A stretch of 64,000 nt of DNA from Parapedobacter indicus (GCF_900113765.1 NZ_FOQO01000007.1:124001-188000), one strand, 5' to 3'. Shown: positions 1 to 8,133, counted from the first letter of the stretch. Numbers and translations: made by a program. The notes: generated by a model from the sequence alone, not told the origin.

Positions 1-2
1 AC

Positions 3-248
3 TACCTCAATGGAGACAAAACGCCGGCGGAAGCCAAAAAAGACAAATTATATGGCCTGGACTACCATTTCAAAGTATATAAAAACAATCCAACCTGGAT
101 ACGCGAAGCCCACGACCTGGGGCTTGTCGTTAATGCCTGGACGGTAAATACCCGGGAAGAAATGACAAACCTACTGGGCCAAAATGTTGAATTCATTACT
201 ACAGACGAACCTGCGTTGCTGCTGGACGTCATCCATAGCACCAAATAA
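3..248 (+). CDS. Glycerophosphodiester phosphodiesterase, C-terminal part
   Basis: The window opens inside this gene; the last 81 codons are present, in frame from base 3, ending in TAA. The readable end contains the run AWTVNTREEM followed by FITTDEPALL, which is the typical C-terminal strand pattern of the GDPD TIM barrel (WTVN, then an ITDxP-type motif). Family knowledge: these enzymes hydrolyse glycerophosphodiesters to glycerol 3-phosphate and an alcohol, often in the periplasm in Bacteroidetes. The catalytic residues lie upstream of the window and cannot be checked. The next gene starts 7 bases after the stop, so the two are likely co-transcribed. Confidence 0.85.
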   Translation, partial: YLNGDKTPAEAKKDKLYGLDYHFKVYKNNPTWIREAHDLGLVVNAWTVNTREEMTNLLGQNVEFITTDEPALLLDVIHSTK

Positions 249-255
249 TGATCGA

Positions 256-1092
256 ATGAAAGGCTTTCTGAGCACCCTCTTTTTTCTTTTTATCTGTGCA
301 GCATTCAGTTTTGCGCAGCAATTTACCGTAGCAACCTATAATATCCGGTATGACGCCTCAGGCGATGTAGGCAATCTCTGGAAAGACAGGTACCCACACC
401 TTGTACAATTGATCCGGTTTCACGGCTTTGATATATTTGGCACCCAGGAAGGTCTCAAGCACCAATTGGAAGACATCAAGAACAACTTGCCAGGCTATAC
501 CTACATTGGTGTAGGCCGGGATGATGGAAAAAATGGTGGCGAACATGCAGCAATATTTTATAACGTCGCTAAATTTGACGTGATAAAGCAAGGCAATTTC
601 TGGCTTGCTGAAAACACAAAAACCCCGAATAAGGGATGGGATGCAGCGCTGCCCCGAATCTGCACATGGGGCCTTTTCAAAGCGAAAGAAACCGGTTTCG
701 AGTTCTTCCTTTTTAACACACATTTCGACCACATAGGCGTGGAAGCCCGTAAGCAAAGTGCCGAACTGATTGTCAGAAAGGCCCACGAGTTGGGCAACGG
801 TATCCCGATGATCATCACCGGCGATTTCAATGTAGATCAACGGAACGAGAGTTACCATGTACTCAACGATGGCGGTGAGGTAACCGATGCCTACGAGTTA
901 TCGCCCTTGAAATATGCACCTACTAGCACCTACAACGGTTTTGACATCCGCAAGACGGGCGACAGTCGTATTGATCACATCTTCTTATCGAAACCGTTCA
1001 GTGTGATCAGATACGGTATCCTGACAGACAGCTATCAAGGCAAAACACCTTCCGATCATTTTCCGGTGATGGCAGAGGTACATGTCCCCTGA
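256..1092 (+). CDS. Secreted endonuclease/exonuclease/phosphatase (EEP) family protein
   Basis: A 278-residue protein. The frame is open further upstream, but ATG 256 gives a clean signal peptide (MKGFLSTLFFLFICAAFSFA, cut before QQ), so that start is preferred over 184. EEP signatures occur in order: TYNIRYD near residue 30, GTQEG near 65, ITGDFN near 195 and SDHFPV near the C terminus. These carry the metal-binding Asn, Glu, Asp and the catalytic His of the DNase I-like fold. Members act on phosphodiester bonds in nucleic acids, phosphoinositides or sphingomyelin; a secreted Bacteroidetes member next to a GDPD suggests extracytoplasmic phosphodiester scavenging (inference). The exact substrate cannot be decided. 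Confidence 0.87.
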   Translation: MKGFLSTLFFLFICAAFSFAQQFTVATYNIRYDASGDVGNLWKDRYPHLVQLIRFHGFDIFGTQEGLKHQLEDIKNNLPGYTYIGVGRDDGKNGGEHAAIFYNVAKFDVIKQGNFWLAENTKTPNKGWDAALPRICTWGLFKAKETGFEFFLFNTHFDHIGVEARKQSAELIVRKAHELGNGIPMIITGDFNVDQRNESYHVLNDGGEVTDAYELSPLKYAPTSTYNGFDIRKTGDSRIDHIFLSKPFSVIRYGILTDSYQGKTPSDHFPVMAEVHVP

Positions 1093-1118
1093 TACTTGTA
1101 TATAACACGCAAGTTACC

Positions 1119-1126
1119 TATGTTTG
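1119..1126 (+). promoter_or_regulatory. Bacteroidetes-type -7 element for the DUF4197 gene
   Basis: TATGTTTG matches the TAnnTTTG -7 consensus, with CTTG at 1095-1098, 20 nt upstream, as an imperfect -33 element. Transcription would start near 1132, about 30 nt before ATG 1162. Confidence 0.45.
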
Positions 1127-1161
1127 GGTGAGATTCAATTTAGTATAAAATTGTGATTCCT

Positions 1162-1926
1162 ATGAACCGTTTACTACTATTGCTTCCGGTAGCCTCCTGC
1201 CTATTATTGTTTAGCCAATGTGATACGTTGAGCCAAATGACCACCACCAGTAGAACAACCGGTGGGCAGACCTCATCCACAGCATCGCCCAATTCGATCA
1301 GTTCAAGCGAAGCTGCTTCTGGCATTAAACAGGCACTGAGTCAAGGATTGGATCGCAGCATCAACTCACTGGCTGTTCAGAACGGCTTTTTAGGCAACGC
1401 TGCCGTCAAGATCCTAATGCCACCCGAAGCACAAAAGGTGGAAAGCGCCCTTCGCGGAATTGGCTTGGGCTCACTGTGCGACAACCTAATCCAAAGCCTC
1501 AACCGTGCGGCCGAAAGTGCGGTGAGCGAGGCGGCTCCCGTTTTCGTATCAGCACTTTCGCAATTAACCGTTCGCGACGCTACTAACATTTTGCTGAGCG
1601 GCCAGCCGGATGCAGCGACAGACTTTTTCAAACGGACGACAACAGCCGAACTGACCAAACGATTCAGCCCAATTGTAGAGGGCGCACTTGGCAAGCATAA
1701 CGTCGCTCAATATTGGAGTGCTGTAGTAGGCCGCTATAACCAGATTCCTTTGGTAAATGAAAAGATAGAAACCGATTTAAACAAATACGTAACCCAAAAA
1801 GCCATTGATGGCTTGTTTTACCAGGTCGCAGCGGAAGAGCTTAAAATCCGCAATAACCTGGGCGGTACCCGCACGACACCACTGTTGCAAAAAGTATTTG
1901 GTTACGCTGACAAGCAGAAAAAATAG
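1162..1926 (+). CDS. DUF4197 domain lipoprotein
   Basis: A 254-residue protein. The frame opens with GTG at 1153, but ATG 1162 begins a normal signal sequence (MNRLLLLLPVASCLLLFSQC) ending in a Cys that could be lipidated. The mature part carries the DUF4197 pattern: IKQALSQGLDRSINSL, then NGFLGN, then a central ALRGIGLG...SLNRAAE block, DATNIL, TDFFKRTT, FSPIVEGAL, and a C-terminal LLQKVFGY. This family is common in Gram-negative bacteria and has no established biochemical role. It is followed 9 bases later by a universal stress protein, so the pair may be one transcript. Confidence 0.85.
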   Translation: MNRLLLLLPVASCLLLFSQCDTLSQMTTTSRTTGGQTSSTASPNSISSSEAASGIKQALSQGLDRSINSLAVQNGFLGNAAVKILMPPEAQKVESALRGIGLGSLCDNLIQSLNRAAESAVSEAAPVFVSALSQLTVRDATNILLSGQPDAATDFFKRTTTAELTKRFSPIVEGALGKHNVAQYWSAVVGRYNQIPLVNEKIETDLNKYVTQKAIDGLFYQVAAEELKIRNNLGGTRTTPLLQKVFGYADKQKK

Positions 1927-1935
1927 CGGCTGGGC

Positions 1936-2766
1936 ATGAAGAATTTCTTAATTCCTGTGGATTTCTCAGATGTATCGTATACGGCGGCGCAGTACGCGTT
2001 GGATATGGCGGCACATCTTCAAGCGGAAAAGGTAGTCTTTTATCATTCTTACGCCCACCGACCGGCTGATGGTTACGATGAACATACGGGATACCAGCAC
2101 ACTACGCTGAGGCATCTGGAAAAGATGGCATCCAGGCTACATATTCCCGCCCCCTTATCTGTTAGACAATTCATTTTTTTGGCTGATGACCAGTCCGTAA
2201 AATCCGGTGTAGAAGCTATTGTAGCTCAATACGCGGTATCATTAATCGTAATGGGCATCGCTGGATTGTCTGATATCGAGAATACGCTGATTGGCCGCAA
2301 CACGATGGCCGTAGCGGAATCCGGAGTTGCGCCGCTGCTCATCGTGCCCCGCAATCATCTATTCAGACCGGTAAACAAAGTGGTTTACGCCACCGATCTG
2401 AAGAACGTGGAACATGTAACCCCGGCTGCAAGTATCATCCGCTTGGCCAGCCAACTGGAAGCGGAAACATACATCGTGCATGTAGACCCCGCGACGCAGG
2501 GCCAGACGCCTGAAAAAATTCTGGGCAAGCAGGCAATTCTTAGCATGCTGGAATCGCTTCATCCGGTATTTGAAGTTGTTAGCGAACCGGTTGACAAGGC
2601 AGCGGGGATTTTCGACTATGTAAAGAAATACGGTATTGACTTGATACTCATGGCTTCCCGAAACTATGGCTTTTTCGAACGACTTTTCCACAGCAGCGTA
2701 AGCAAGAAACTGCTGAACATTGCCGATGTGCCTGTGGTATTACTAAAGAATAAGCCGGTGGCGTGA
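1936..2766 (+). CDS. Universal stress protein with two UspA domains
   Basis: A 276-residue cytoplasmic protein with two UspA folds in tandem. The first begins with MKNFLIPVDFSD and ends with the nucleotide-binding type motif GIAG(x9)GRNT followed by LLIVPRN (residues about 110-137). The second begins near residue 145 (KVVYATDLKN) and ends ILMASRNYGF...VPVVLLKN; its glycine motif is degraded, so only the first half is likely to bind ATP (inference). Tandem Usp proteins of this length are common in Bacteroidetes and are usually tied to stress or slow growth. It converges on the gene that ends at 2809. Confidence 0.88.
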   Translation: MKNFLIPVDFSDVSYTAAQYALDMAAHLQAEKVVFYHSYAHRPADGYDEHTGYQHTTLRHLEKMASRLHIPAPLSVRQFIFLADDQSVKSGVEAIVAQYAVSLIVMGIAGLSDIENTLIGRNTMAVAESGVAPLLIVPRNHLFRPVNKVVYATDLKNVEHVTPAASIIRLASQLEAETYIVHVDPATQGQTPEKILGKQAILSMLESLHPVFEVVSEPVDKAAGIFDYVKKYGIDLILMASRNYGFFERLFHSSVSKKLLNIADVPVVLLKNKPVA

Positions 2767-2808
2767 AAGCAAGAAGATGGTTGAGACGTATACTCCACCA
2801 ATTTTCTA

Positions 2809-4503
2809 TTAATCAACTACTTCCAGCGTTTCAAAGTGGAGGTTGACCAACCGACTCAAACTCCGTTCAAATTGTGCTAGACGATCGTACATTACATTGA
2901 GAGCGTATTGATCGGAATAATAACGAGAACTATAACGGAACTCATTTAGCGCTTCCGATAGTTGTACAACCAATTCTCGTTCCTCACTGACATCCAAACA
3001 GAAACACGTCCGAACGAGTGGAGAAATGCTTTCAGTTAGTCGAATCAAATACATCAAATTTAAACTGTTTTCGGGGCAATAACTCCAAAAAGCATATAGC
3101 CAACCTAAACAAAGCTGTTCGATAGCTTGAGCAATAACCACCGCTGTGCATTCACTATACCTATCTCCCAGATGATCAATAGCCATTGACATCAATCCAT
3201 TTGCATTTCGTAAATGATCCCCCCAAATAAATCTACGATGCTTGACTTCAATAGGTACTGACACCAATTCCCTCACTAAGACTTCGTCTTCTTCTACCCA
3301 TCTCTCTGCAGTATTCGCCAAAAAATGAAAAAACACTTCTCTTTCCTTCAACTTCCTATTGAATGTCTCCAGTCTGAAATACAGCGCCACAATCTCCAAC
3401 TCTTCCCCCAACACCTCATTTATCTGGTGCTGCTTGTGCAACGCTTGATCCGGCTGTTCCTTGGTCAGGATAGCAAGATAATACCGATGGTAAGCTATTT
3501 CCCGATTGCCCCGTATTACGAGGTTCACCGACCGCTCTTCCCGCGATTGGCACGCAAAACAAAACACATGGGTGGGCAAAAAATATTGACGGATAGCTGA
3601 TAGGATTCGCTCACGATGGTCGTCGGAGTTGGGTATTTTGCTCTCTGTTGATTCGCTGTCTACCGCTTGCCGGTTATCTGCGTCCTTGGTTGCCAAGGCT
3701 TCTTCTTCAACTTGCCGCCGTTGGATTTCATCGAGCAGATCTCGGTTAAACGCGGTCAGGTACGCAAGCAATTCCTTTCCTTTATTGGCAGCTATGGTTA
3801 AATCTTCTTTCGACATGGAGAAATCATGGTCGTACCGCGCCGAACTATAGGACTCATCAAGTTTACCCATAATGCTCAACTCGTGTTGCTTTTCAAAAAG
3901 CACCCCCAATTCCGGACAGAACGGCGCAATGTATTCCTGGTGGTTACGCAGGGAATGACTGATTTTCTCCTTGCCCATCACGAGGTTTTCTGCCGCACGG
4001 TAACCCTGCTCGATCACTTGATGAAGCATGAAAGCCGCTTGACCATAATTCTCTTTATTAACATAAAACGAATACCCTTCTGCAAATGCGTCGATTTTGG
4101 ATACTTCTTTAGCGAAGTGTGCTTTTGCTTGCCTGCACCACGCACCATAATCCACTTCGGGCAATTGAATCCGTGTGTGTACCTCGGGGTGTTCAAAAAT
4201 CAGCTTATCGGGTTGACAGATCAGCGTAGCACGCATGTTACCCTGTTTGATCTTGCGATTCACTTCATCAGGAAAGGCAACATGGCAGCGGTATGCCGGT
4301 TTCTCGGATACAGCCAAGTTGCAAAGCGCCCGCGCCGAGACAATCCCCTGGCCTACGGAATTGCGCAGTAAAATGTACAACTGGTTGACCCGCCTTCCCT
4401 GAATGGTATATGGATGCAGGTAAATCTGATCAATCAGCAAGTTAACGGTGATACGCTGGACGATGAGTCGCAGCACGGGGTCTGAACGGAATGTAGGGTT
4501 CAT
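2809..4503 (-). CDS. Large protein with two degenerate nucleotidyltransferase-like/HEPN units
   Basis: A 564-residue protein with no signal peptide or membrane segment. Residues about 120-265 look like a HEPN helical domain: ENYGQAAFMLHQVIEQGYRA, then KISHSLRNH (position of the Rx4-6H-type motif), then SYSSARYDHDF. The C-terminal third (about 420-560) repeats the pattern: VVIAQAIEQLCLGWLYAF, then NLMYLIRLTE with no histidine, then YSSRYYSDQY. Each is preceded by a mixed alpha/beta stretch (1-115 and 300-400; LPTHVFCFACQSRE begins the second) resembling the poorly conserved nucleotidyltransferase-like module of Bacteroidetes HEPN proteins, without a clear GS...D catalytic motif. Its ATG overlaps the TGA of the upstream gene (ATGA, 4500-4503), so the two are translationally coupled. 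Function is unknown; HEPN proteins often act in RNA cleavage, toxin-antitoxin or defence settings, but that is only family knowledge. Confidence 0.6.
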   Translation of the reverse strand: MNPTFRSDPVLRLIVQRITVNLLIDQIYLHPYTIQGRRVNQLYILLRNSVGQGIVSARALCNLAVSEKPAYRCHVAFPDEVNRKIKQGNMRATLICQPDKLIFEHPEVHTRIQLPEVDYGAWCRQAKAHFAKEVSKIDAFAEGYSFYVNKENYGQAAFMLHQVIEQGYRAAENLVMGKEKISHSLRNHQEYIAPFCPELGVLFEKQHELSIMGKLDESYSSARYDHDFSMSKEDLTIAANKGKELLAYLTAFNRDLLDEIQRRQVEEEALATKDADNRQAVDSESTESKIPNSDDHRERILSAIRQYFLPTHVFCFACQSREERSVNLVIRGNREIAYHRYYLAILTKEQPDQALHKQHQINEVLGEELEIVALYFRLETFNRKLKEREVFFHFLANTAERWVEEDEVLVRELVSVPIEVKHRRFIWGDHLRNANGLMSMAIDHLGDRYSECTAVVIAQAIEQLCLGWLYAFWSYCPENSLNLMYLIRLTESISPLVRTCFCLDVSEERELVVQLSEALNEFRYSSRYYSDQYALNVMYDRLAQFERSLSRLVNLHFETLEVVD

Positions 4504-5231
4504 TGGGTCTCGGTTGGTTGGTTTTGTTCTTCGGTTCTTTCATCCGATGGCAACTCGCCTGTTGCCTCCGGTGCATTTCCCAATGCCACGGGTTCATCGG
4601 CACCTTCCTCGTCCGCGTCTCCGTCCTTCGCGTCAACTGAATAAGCAGTCAAATAAGACGGCATTTGTACCGAAAGTCCTCCGTTATCGTAAATATGGTA
4701 AAGCGCCTGTGCAAGCCGGAGCAGCAGCTCCCGGATGGCAACAATCCGGTCGCCAAACCGTTCATCACCCCAGCCCGTTTGGTCTGCCAAATACATCATC
4801 ATATCGTCTAAGGTTTCGTACCATCCAAGCAATGATTGATAGGAAAAAAACTTACTCAATGTATCGGCGGGATTCACTTTTCCATCAAAAGTAACATCAC
4901 CGTCGAGTACGAAAGCCCAATAATCCTTCTTAGTTTTAAAGAATTCCAGTGGCTTGACGTGTTTCTTCAGGCGACATTGCTTGTAAATAACATAAGCCAC
5001 CTCCACCTGTTCAATAAGCTGCCTGCAATGAAATCCGCTTTCAGATAACGCCGGACAAGCCATATCCGAACATACAGCATGGTTTACGATGAGGTTGATG
5101 TCACGAAGCCAGTAGTTAATCCTTGTTTGACTGCCGAAGAAATCATTCAAATAGATCATTGGGTTTTTGATGACTCGTTTGATTACATACCGAAAATTTT
5201 CAGCCTTTAGTTTCTTTTGCTTAAATTTCAT
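4500..5231 (-). CDS. Conserved protein of unknown function, upstream partner of the HEPN gene
   Basis: A 243-residue protein I do not assign to a named family. It is basic at the N terminus (MKFKQKKLKAENFRYVIKRV), largely helical, with two Cys-containing stretches (CSDMACP near residue 55 and FHCRQLIEQVEVAYVIYKQC near 70-85) and an aromatic-rich middle (SKFFSYQSLLGWYETLDDMM). After about residue 205 it becomes a low-complexity acidic tail rich in Asp, Glu, Thr and Gln. No signal peptide or membrane segment. It is the first gene of a two-gene unit, overlapping the HEPN gene by 4 bases, with a promoter and palindrome directly upstream and a divergent HTH regulator. The arrangement suggests the two products work together. 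Confidence 0.7.
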   Translation of the reverse strand: MKFKQKKLKAENFRYVIKRVIKNPMIYLNDFFGSQTRINYWLRDINLIVNHAVCSDMACPALSESGFHCRQLIEQVEVAYVIYKQCRLKKHVKPLEFFKTKKDYWAFVLDGDVTFDGKVNPADTLSKFFSYQSLLGWYETLDDMMMYLADQTGWGDERFGDRIVAIRELLLRLAQALYHIYDNGGLSVQMPSYLTAYSVDAKDGDADEEGADEPVALGNAPEATGELPSDERTEEQNQPTETQ

Positions 5232-5256
5232 GCCGTTAAGATTTATAGAAGATAGT

Positions 5257-5276
5257 TCAGAAATAATTATTTCTGA
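5257..5276. promoter_or_regulatory. Perfect 20-bp palindrome, probable operator
   Basis: TCAGAAATAATTATTTCTGA reads identically on both strands. It lies immediately downstream of the predicted promoter of the 5231-2809 unit, where transcription should begin, and between two divergent genes, one encoding an HTH regulator. A repressor bound here would block the HEPN transcript. The regulator at 5337 is the obvious candidate (inference). Confidence 0.6.
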
Positions 5277-5281
5277 TAAAT

Positions 5282-5313
5282 CAAAAATAAGAACTATTTT
5301 TCTTCAAAACAAA
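5282..5313 (-). promoter_or_regulatory. Bacteroidetes sigma-A-type promoter for the HEPN unit
   Basis: On the minus strand TTTG (5313-5310) is followed by 20 nt and TATTTTTG (5289-5282), matching TTTG/TAnnTTTG with normal spacing. Transcription should begin near 5276, giving a leader of about 45 nt to ATG 5231. Confidence 0.6.
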
Positions 5314-5336
5314 TTATATGAAGATTATTTTTAGCA

Positions 5337-5732
5337 ATGAGTTCAGTATTGAAGAGAATTAAAGAAATCGCAGAAGAGGAGGGTATCAGTGTCACAGCCT
5401 TGGAGGCAGTAATAGGTGCCAGTAAAGGGGTATTTTCAAGGGCTTTAGCAAACAGCACGGACATCCAAAGTAAGTGGCTGGTCAAACTAACCGAAAATTA
5501 TCCCCAATATTCGACTGAGTGGCTCCTGAGAGGAGAAGGGGAAATGCGAAAAGGCGCCATTTTGAAGGAGCATCCCGACAATTACCTGCCCGAGGAAACT
5601 CCAAAACTGACCAACGAATTTATCCAAACACTGAAACAGGTGATTACCACCCAAGAAACGACCATCCGCTCACAGGAAGTTACCATCGAGACACTGAAAC
5701 AACGGATAACAGCATTGGAACAAAAAAGATAA
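5337..5732 (+). CDS. Helix-turn-helix (XRE/phage repressor-like) regulator
   Basis: A 131-residue protein. Residues 1-70 form a small HTH domain: LKRIKEIAEEEGISVTALE, then VIGASKGVFSRALAN (recognition helix region), then WLVKLTENYPQYSTEWLLRG, the pattern of Bacteroidetes XRE/CI-like regulators in which TEWLLRGEG follows the helical core. Residues 85-131 are a probable coiled coil with repeated TIRSQEVTIETLKQRITALE-type heptads, suited to dimerisation. It diverges from the HEPN unit across a 105-bp gap holding a perfect palindrome, and pepT starts one base after its stop, so it may also be read into pepT. A role as repressor of the HEPN unit is inferred. Confidence 0.78.
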   Translation: MSSVLKRIKEIAEEEGISVTALEAVIGASKGVFSRALANSTDIQSKWLVKLTENYPQYSTEWLLRGEGEMRKGAILKEHPDNYLPEETPKLTNEFIQTLKQVITTQETTIRSQEVTIETLKQRITALEQKR

Positions 5733-5733
5733 A

Positions 5734-7002
5734 ATGACCATGAGCGATTTGATCATAAACACCCTAACTAACTCCGGCGTCGAAGAGCGCTTCCTGCGTT
5801 ATGTGCAGGTCGACACACAATCGGATCCATCATCGTCAACTTATCCATCTACCGAAAAACAGAAAAACCTCGGCCGGATATTGGTCGATGAACTGCTGGC
5901 ATTAGGCATTGACGATGCGCACCTTGACGAATATGGTTACGTGTATGCAACCATCCCTGCCAACAGCAACACGCCCGTACCGGTAATTTGCTTCTGTTCA
6001 CATATGGATACATCGCCTGATTGTTCCGGCACCGGCGTAAAACCTGTTGTCCATCGGAATTATCAGGGTGGGGATATTACGCTGCCAGACGACTCTTCCG
6101 TCGTCATCAAACCCAGCGAGCATCCTGACCTCCGGAATCAAGTTGGTAACGATCTAATCACGGCGAGTGGCACCACACTTTTGGGTGCCGACGATAAAGC
6201 TGGTGTTGCAGAAATCATGACCGCAGCACAGTTACTGATGACGTATCCTGAGATCAAACACGGTACCCTCAAAATTCTCTTTACACCTGACGAAGAAATT
6301 GGCCGTGGAGTCGATAAGGTGGATTTAACCAAACTGGGTGCCGACTTCGCCTACACCCTCGATGGTGAAACCGCTGGTTCCATCGAAGATGAAACCTTTT
6401 CAGCGGATGGCGTAACTGTCCTGATCAACGGCGTCAGTGTTCACCCCGGATTCGCCAAAGGTAAGCTCCAAAGTGCTATCAAGATCGCGTCGGAAATCAT
6501 CCATACGTTACCCAAAGATCGACTCTCGCCGGAAAGTACCAACAGCCGCGAAGGTTTTGTGCATCCGGTATCCATCAACGGTGGCGTAGAACAGGCGACC
6601 CTTGAATTCATCGTGCGGGACTTTGTAGACAACCAGCTGGAAACCCATGAACGGGAATTGGAAAACATCGTGAAAACGGTCGTCGCCAAATATCCCGGTT
6701 GCAGTTACCGGTTTAGCGTAAAAGAACAATACCGAAACATGAAACAGGTGCTGGACAAGCACCTACAGATCATGGAGATTGGATTGGAAGCTATCCGGCG
6801 CGCCGGAATGCAGCCACTCAGACGAAGTATACGCGGCGGCACCGACGGTTCCAGACTTTCCTTCATGGGGCTCCCCTGCCCCAATGTCTTTGCAGGCGGC
6901 CATGCCTTCCACGGCAGGCAGGAATGGGTATCGGTACAGGATATGGAAAAGGCCGTCCGGACAATATTGCATATCGCCGCACTGTGGGAAGAACATGCGT
7001 AA
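5734..7002 (+). CDS. pepT: Peptidase T (tripeptide aminopeptidase)
   Basis: A 422-residue cytosolic M20-family zinc peptidase that removes the N-terminal residue of tripeptides. Family metal-site motifs are all visible: CFCSHMDTSP (His and Asp, about 87-96), LLGADDKAGVAEI (bridging Asp, about 150), FTPDEEIGRG (general base Glu pair, about 187), YTLDGETAG (Asp, about 206) and GGHAFHGRQEW (His, about 389). Length is usual for PepT (about 410). Two in-frame ATGs (5734 and 5740) compete as start; 5734 follows the HTH gene by one base. Confident assignment. Confidence 0.95.
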   Translation: MTMSDLIINTLTNSGVEERFLRYVQVDTQSDPSSSTYPSTEKQKNLGRILVDELLALGIDDAHLDEYGYVYATIPANSNTPVPVICFCSHMDTSPDCSGTGVKPVVHRNYQGGDITLPDDSSVVIKPSEHPDLRNQVGNDLITASGTTLLGADDKAGVAEIMTAAQLLMTYPEIKHGTLKILFTPDEEIGRGVDKVDLTKLGADFAYTLDGETAGSIEDETFSADGVTVLINGVSVHPGFAKGKLQSAIKIASEIIHTLPKDRLSPESTNSREGFVHPVSINGGVEQATLEFIVRDFVDNQLETHERELENIVKTVVAKYPGCSYRFSVKEQYRNMKQVLDKHLQIMEIGLEAIRRAGMQPLRRSIRGGTDGSRLSFMGLPCPNVFAGGHAFHGRQEWVSVQDMEKAVRTILHIAALWEEHA

Positions 7003-7014
7003 CTAAATTCAATC

Positions 7015-7590
7015 ATGCAAAACACAACTTACGAATCCATAAAACAAGTAATCAAGCAACGGCGTGCAGTATTTCCGCCCAGCTATACGGGGCAAGAAAT
7101 ACCTAAATCCCTGTTGATCGAATTGCTGGAATGTGCCAATACTGCGCCGACACATAAACTTACACAACCCTGGCGGTTTATTGTTTTCAGGGAAAACGGC
7201 CTCGCGAAGTTGGCAAACCAGCTTGCCGAACAATACAAAACATACACTCCCTCCGAGCAATTCCTGCAAAAAAAGTATGAAAATACCCGGGAAAAGGTAC
7301 TTCAGTCAGGTGCAGTTATCGCCATTTCCGTATTTTATAGCGATGCCCTGCCTCGATGGGAAGAGCTGGCGGCCACGGCCTGCGCCGTGCAAAATCTGTG
7401 GCTTGCTGCTGCTGCAGCGGGAATAGGTGGATATTGGAGCAGTCCAGGTACCGTCAAGTATATGGGCGATTTTCTGACCTTAGCTGCCAACGAGGAGTGT
7501 TTAGGCTTCTTTTACATGGGATATCACGACGAGCCAGCCCGTGAAGCCAGCCGAAAATCAATCTTGGAAAAAATACGATGGGAAGAATGA
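7015..7590 (+). CDS. Nitroreductase family protein
   Basis: A 191-residue FMN-dependent nitroreductase-fold protein. The N-terminal pattern RRAVFPPSYTGQEIPKSLL, then ANTAPTHKLTQPWRFIVF (FMN-binding surface), and a C-terminal AAAAAGIGGYWSSPG, then LGFFYMGY, match small nitroreductases of the YdjA type, about 185 residues. Such enzymes reduce nitro compounds or quinones with NAD(P)H; the natural substrate is unknown. It follows pepT by 12 bases and is likely in the same transcript. Confidence 0.88.
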   Translation: MQNTTYESIKQVIKQRRAVFPPSYTGQEIPKSLLIELLECANTAPTHKLTQPWRFIVFRENGLAKLANQLAEQYKTYTPSEQFLQKKYENTREKVLQSGAVIAISVFYSDALPRWEELAATACAVQNLWLAAAAAGIGGYWSSPGTVKYMGDFLTLAANEECLGFFYMGYHDEPAREASRKSILEKIRWEE

Positions 7591-7675
7591 ATGGTTATAA
7601 TAGCCAATTAGATCAACGCTGTGTTAATTACCATTAAACGTCCAAAAAGTACCACTCTTCTCCACCGCATAACCG

Positions 7676-7683
7676 TACCTTTG
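7676..7683 (+). promoter_or_regulatory. -7 element abutting the DUF983 start
   Basis: TACCTTTG matches TAnnTTTG. It ends only 4 bases before ATG 7688, so the transcript would begin at or very near the start codon (probably leaderless). No clear TTTG -33 element is seen at the usual distance. Confidence 0.45.
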
Positions 7684-7687
7684 CACC

Positions 7688-8101
7688 ATGGAAACCACCC
7701 AAGAGATCAGTGAATTCAAAGCAGCACTTCATGCGAAATGTCCGCGTTGCCGGACAGGAGCCTTGTTTACTGGGAGAGCGTACGGCTTGAAGGCGCAGAA
7801 AATGAACGAATACTGCCCGCATTGCCAGCTGAAATTCGAACAGCGGCCGGGGCATTTCTATGTATCCATGTTTGTAAGCTATGCACTCAGCGTGGCAGAA
7901 ATGGTTATTGCTTGTTTGGCAACTTATCTCATTACAAAAATTGACGACTCATTTTGGCTATATCTAACCGTTGCAATCTCTGCGGCCCTGTTATTCGCTC
8001 CTTTTAATTATCGGTATTCGCGCGTCATTCTCCTATTTTGGTTGACACCGGGCTTTCATTATCAGCCTGAAACTGCCAAAGGCCAATCGACAGATCGATA
8101 A
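7688..8101 (+). CDS. DUF983 family membrane protein
   Basis: A 137-residue protein with two CxxC pairs near the N terminus (KCPRCRTG, about residues 16-23, and YCPHCQLKF, about 42-50), probably binding zinc, followed by FEQRPGHFYVSMFVSYALS and two strongly hydrophobic segments (about 58-85 and 90-110). This is the DUF983 layout: a cytoplasmic zinc ribbon followed by two membrane helices. No biochemical role is established for the family. It stands alone, with a -7 element ending just before its ATG, and converges on the gene ending at 8134. Confidence 0.85.
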   Translation: METTQEISEFKAALHAKCPRCRTGALFTGRAYGLKAQKMNEYCPHCQLKFEQRPGHFYVSMFVSYALSVAEMVIACLATYLITKIDDSFWLYLTVAISAALLFAPFNYRYSRVILLFWLTPGFHYQPETAKGQSTDR

Positions 8102-8133
8102 AAAGCGGTATCGGTCGCATGCCGTGCCACTTA

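Noticed and set aside
3826..4371. 181-codon open frame opposite the HEPN gene
   Set aside because: Shadow of the coupled minus-strand frame; no promoter or conserved motif.
2809..5732. Mobile element or prophage remnant around the HTH/HEPN locus
   Set aside because: No integrase, transposase, terminal repeats or tRNA attachment site was seen, and base composition looks like the neighbours by eye.
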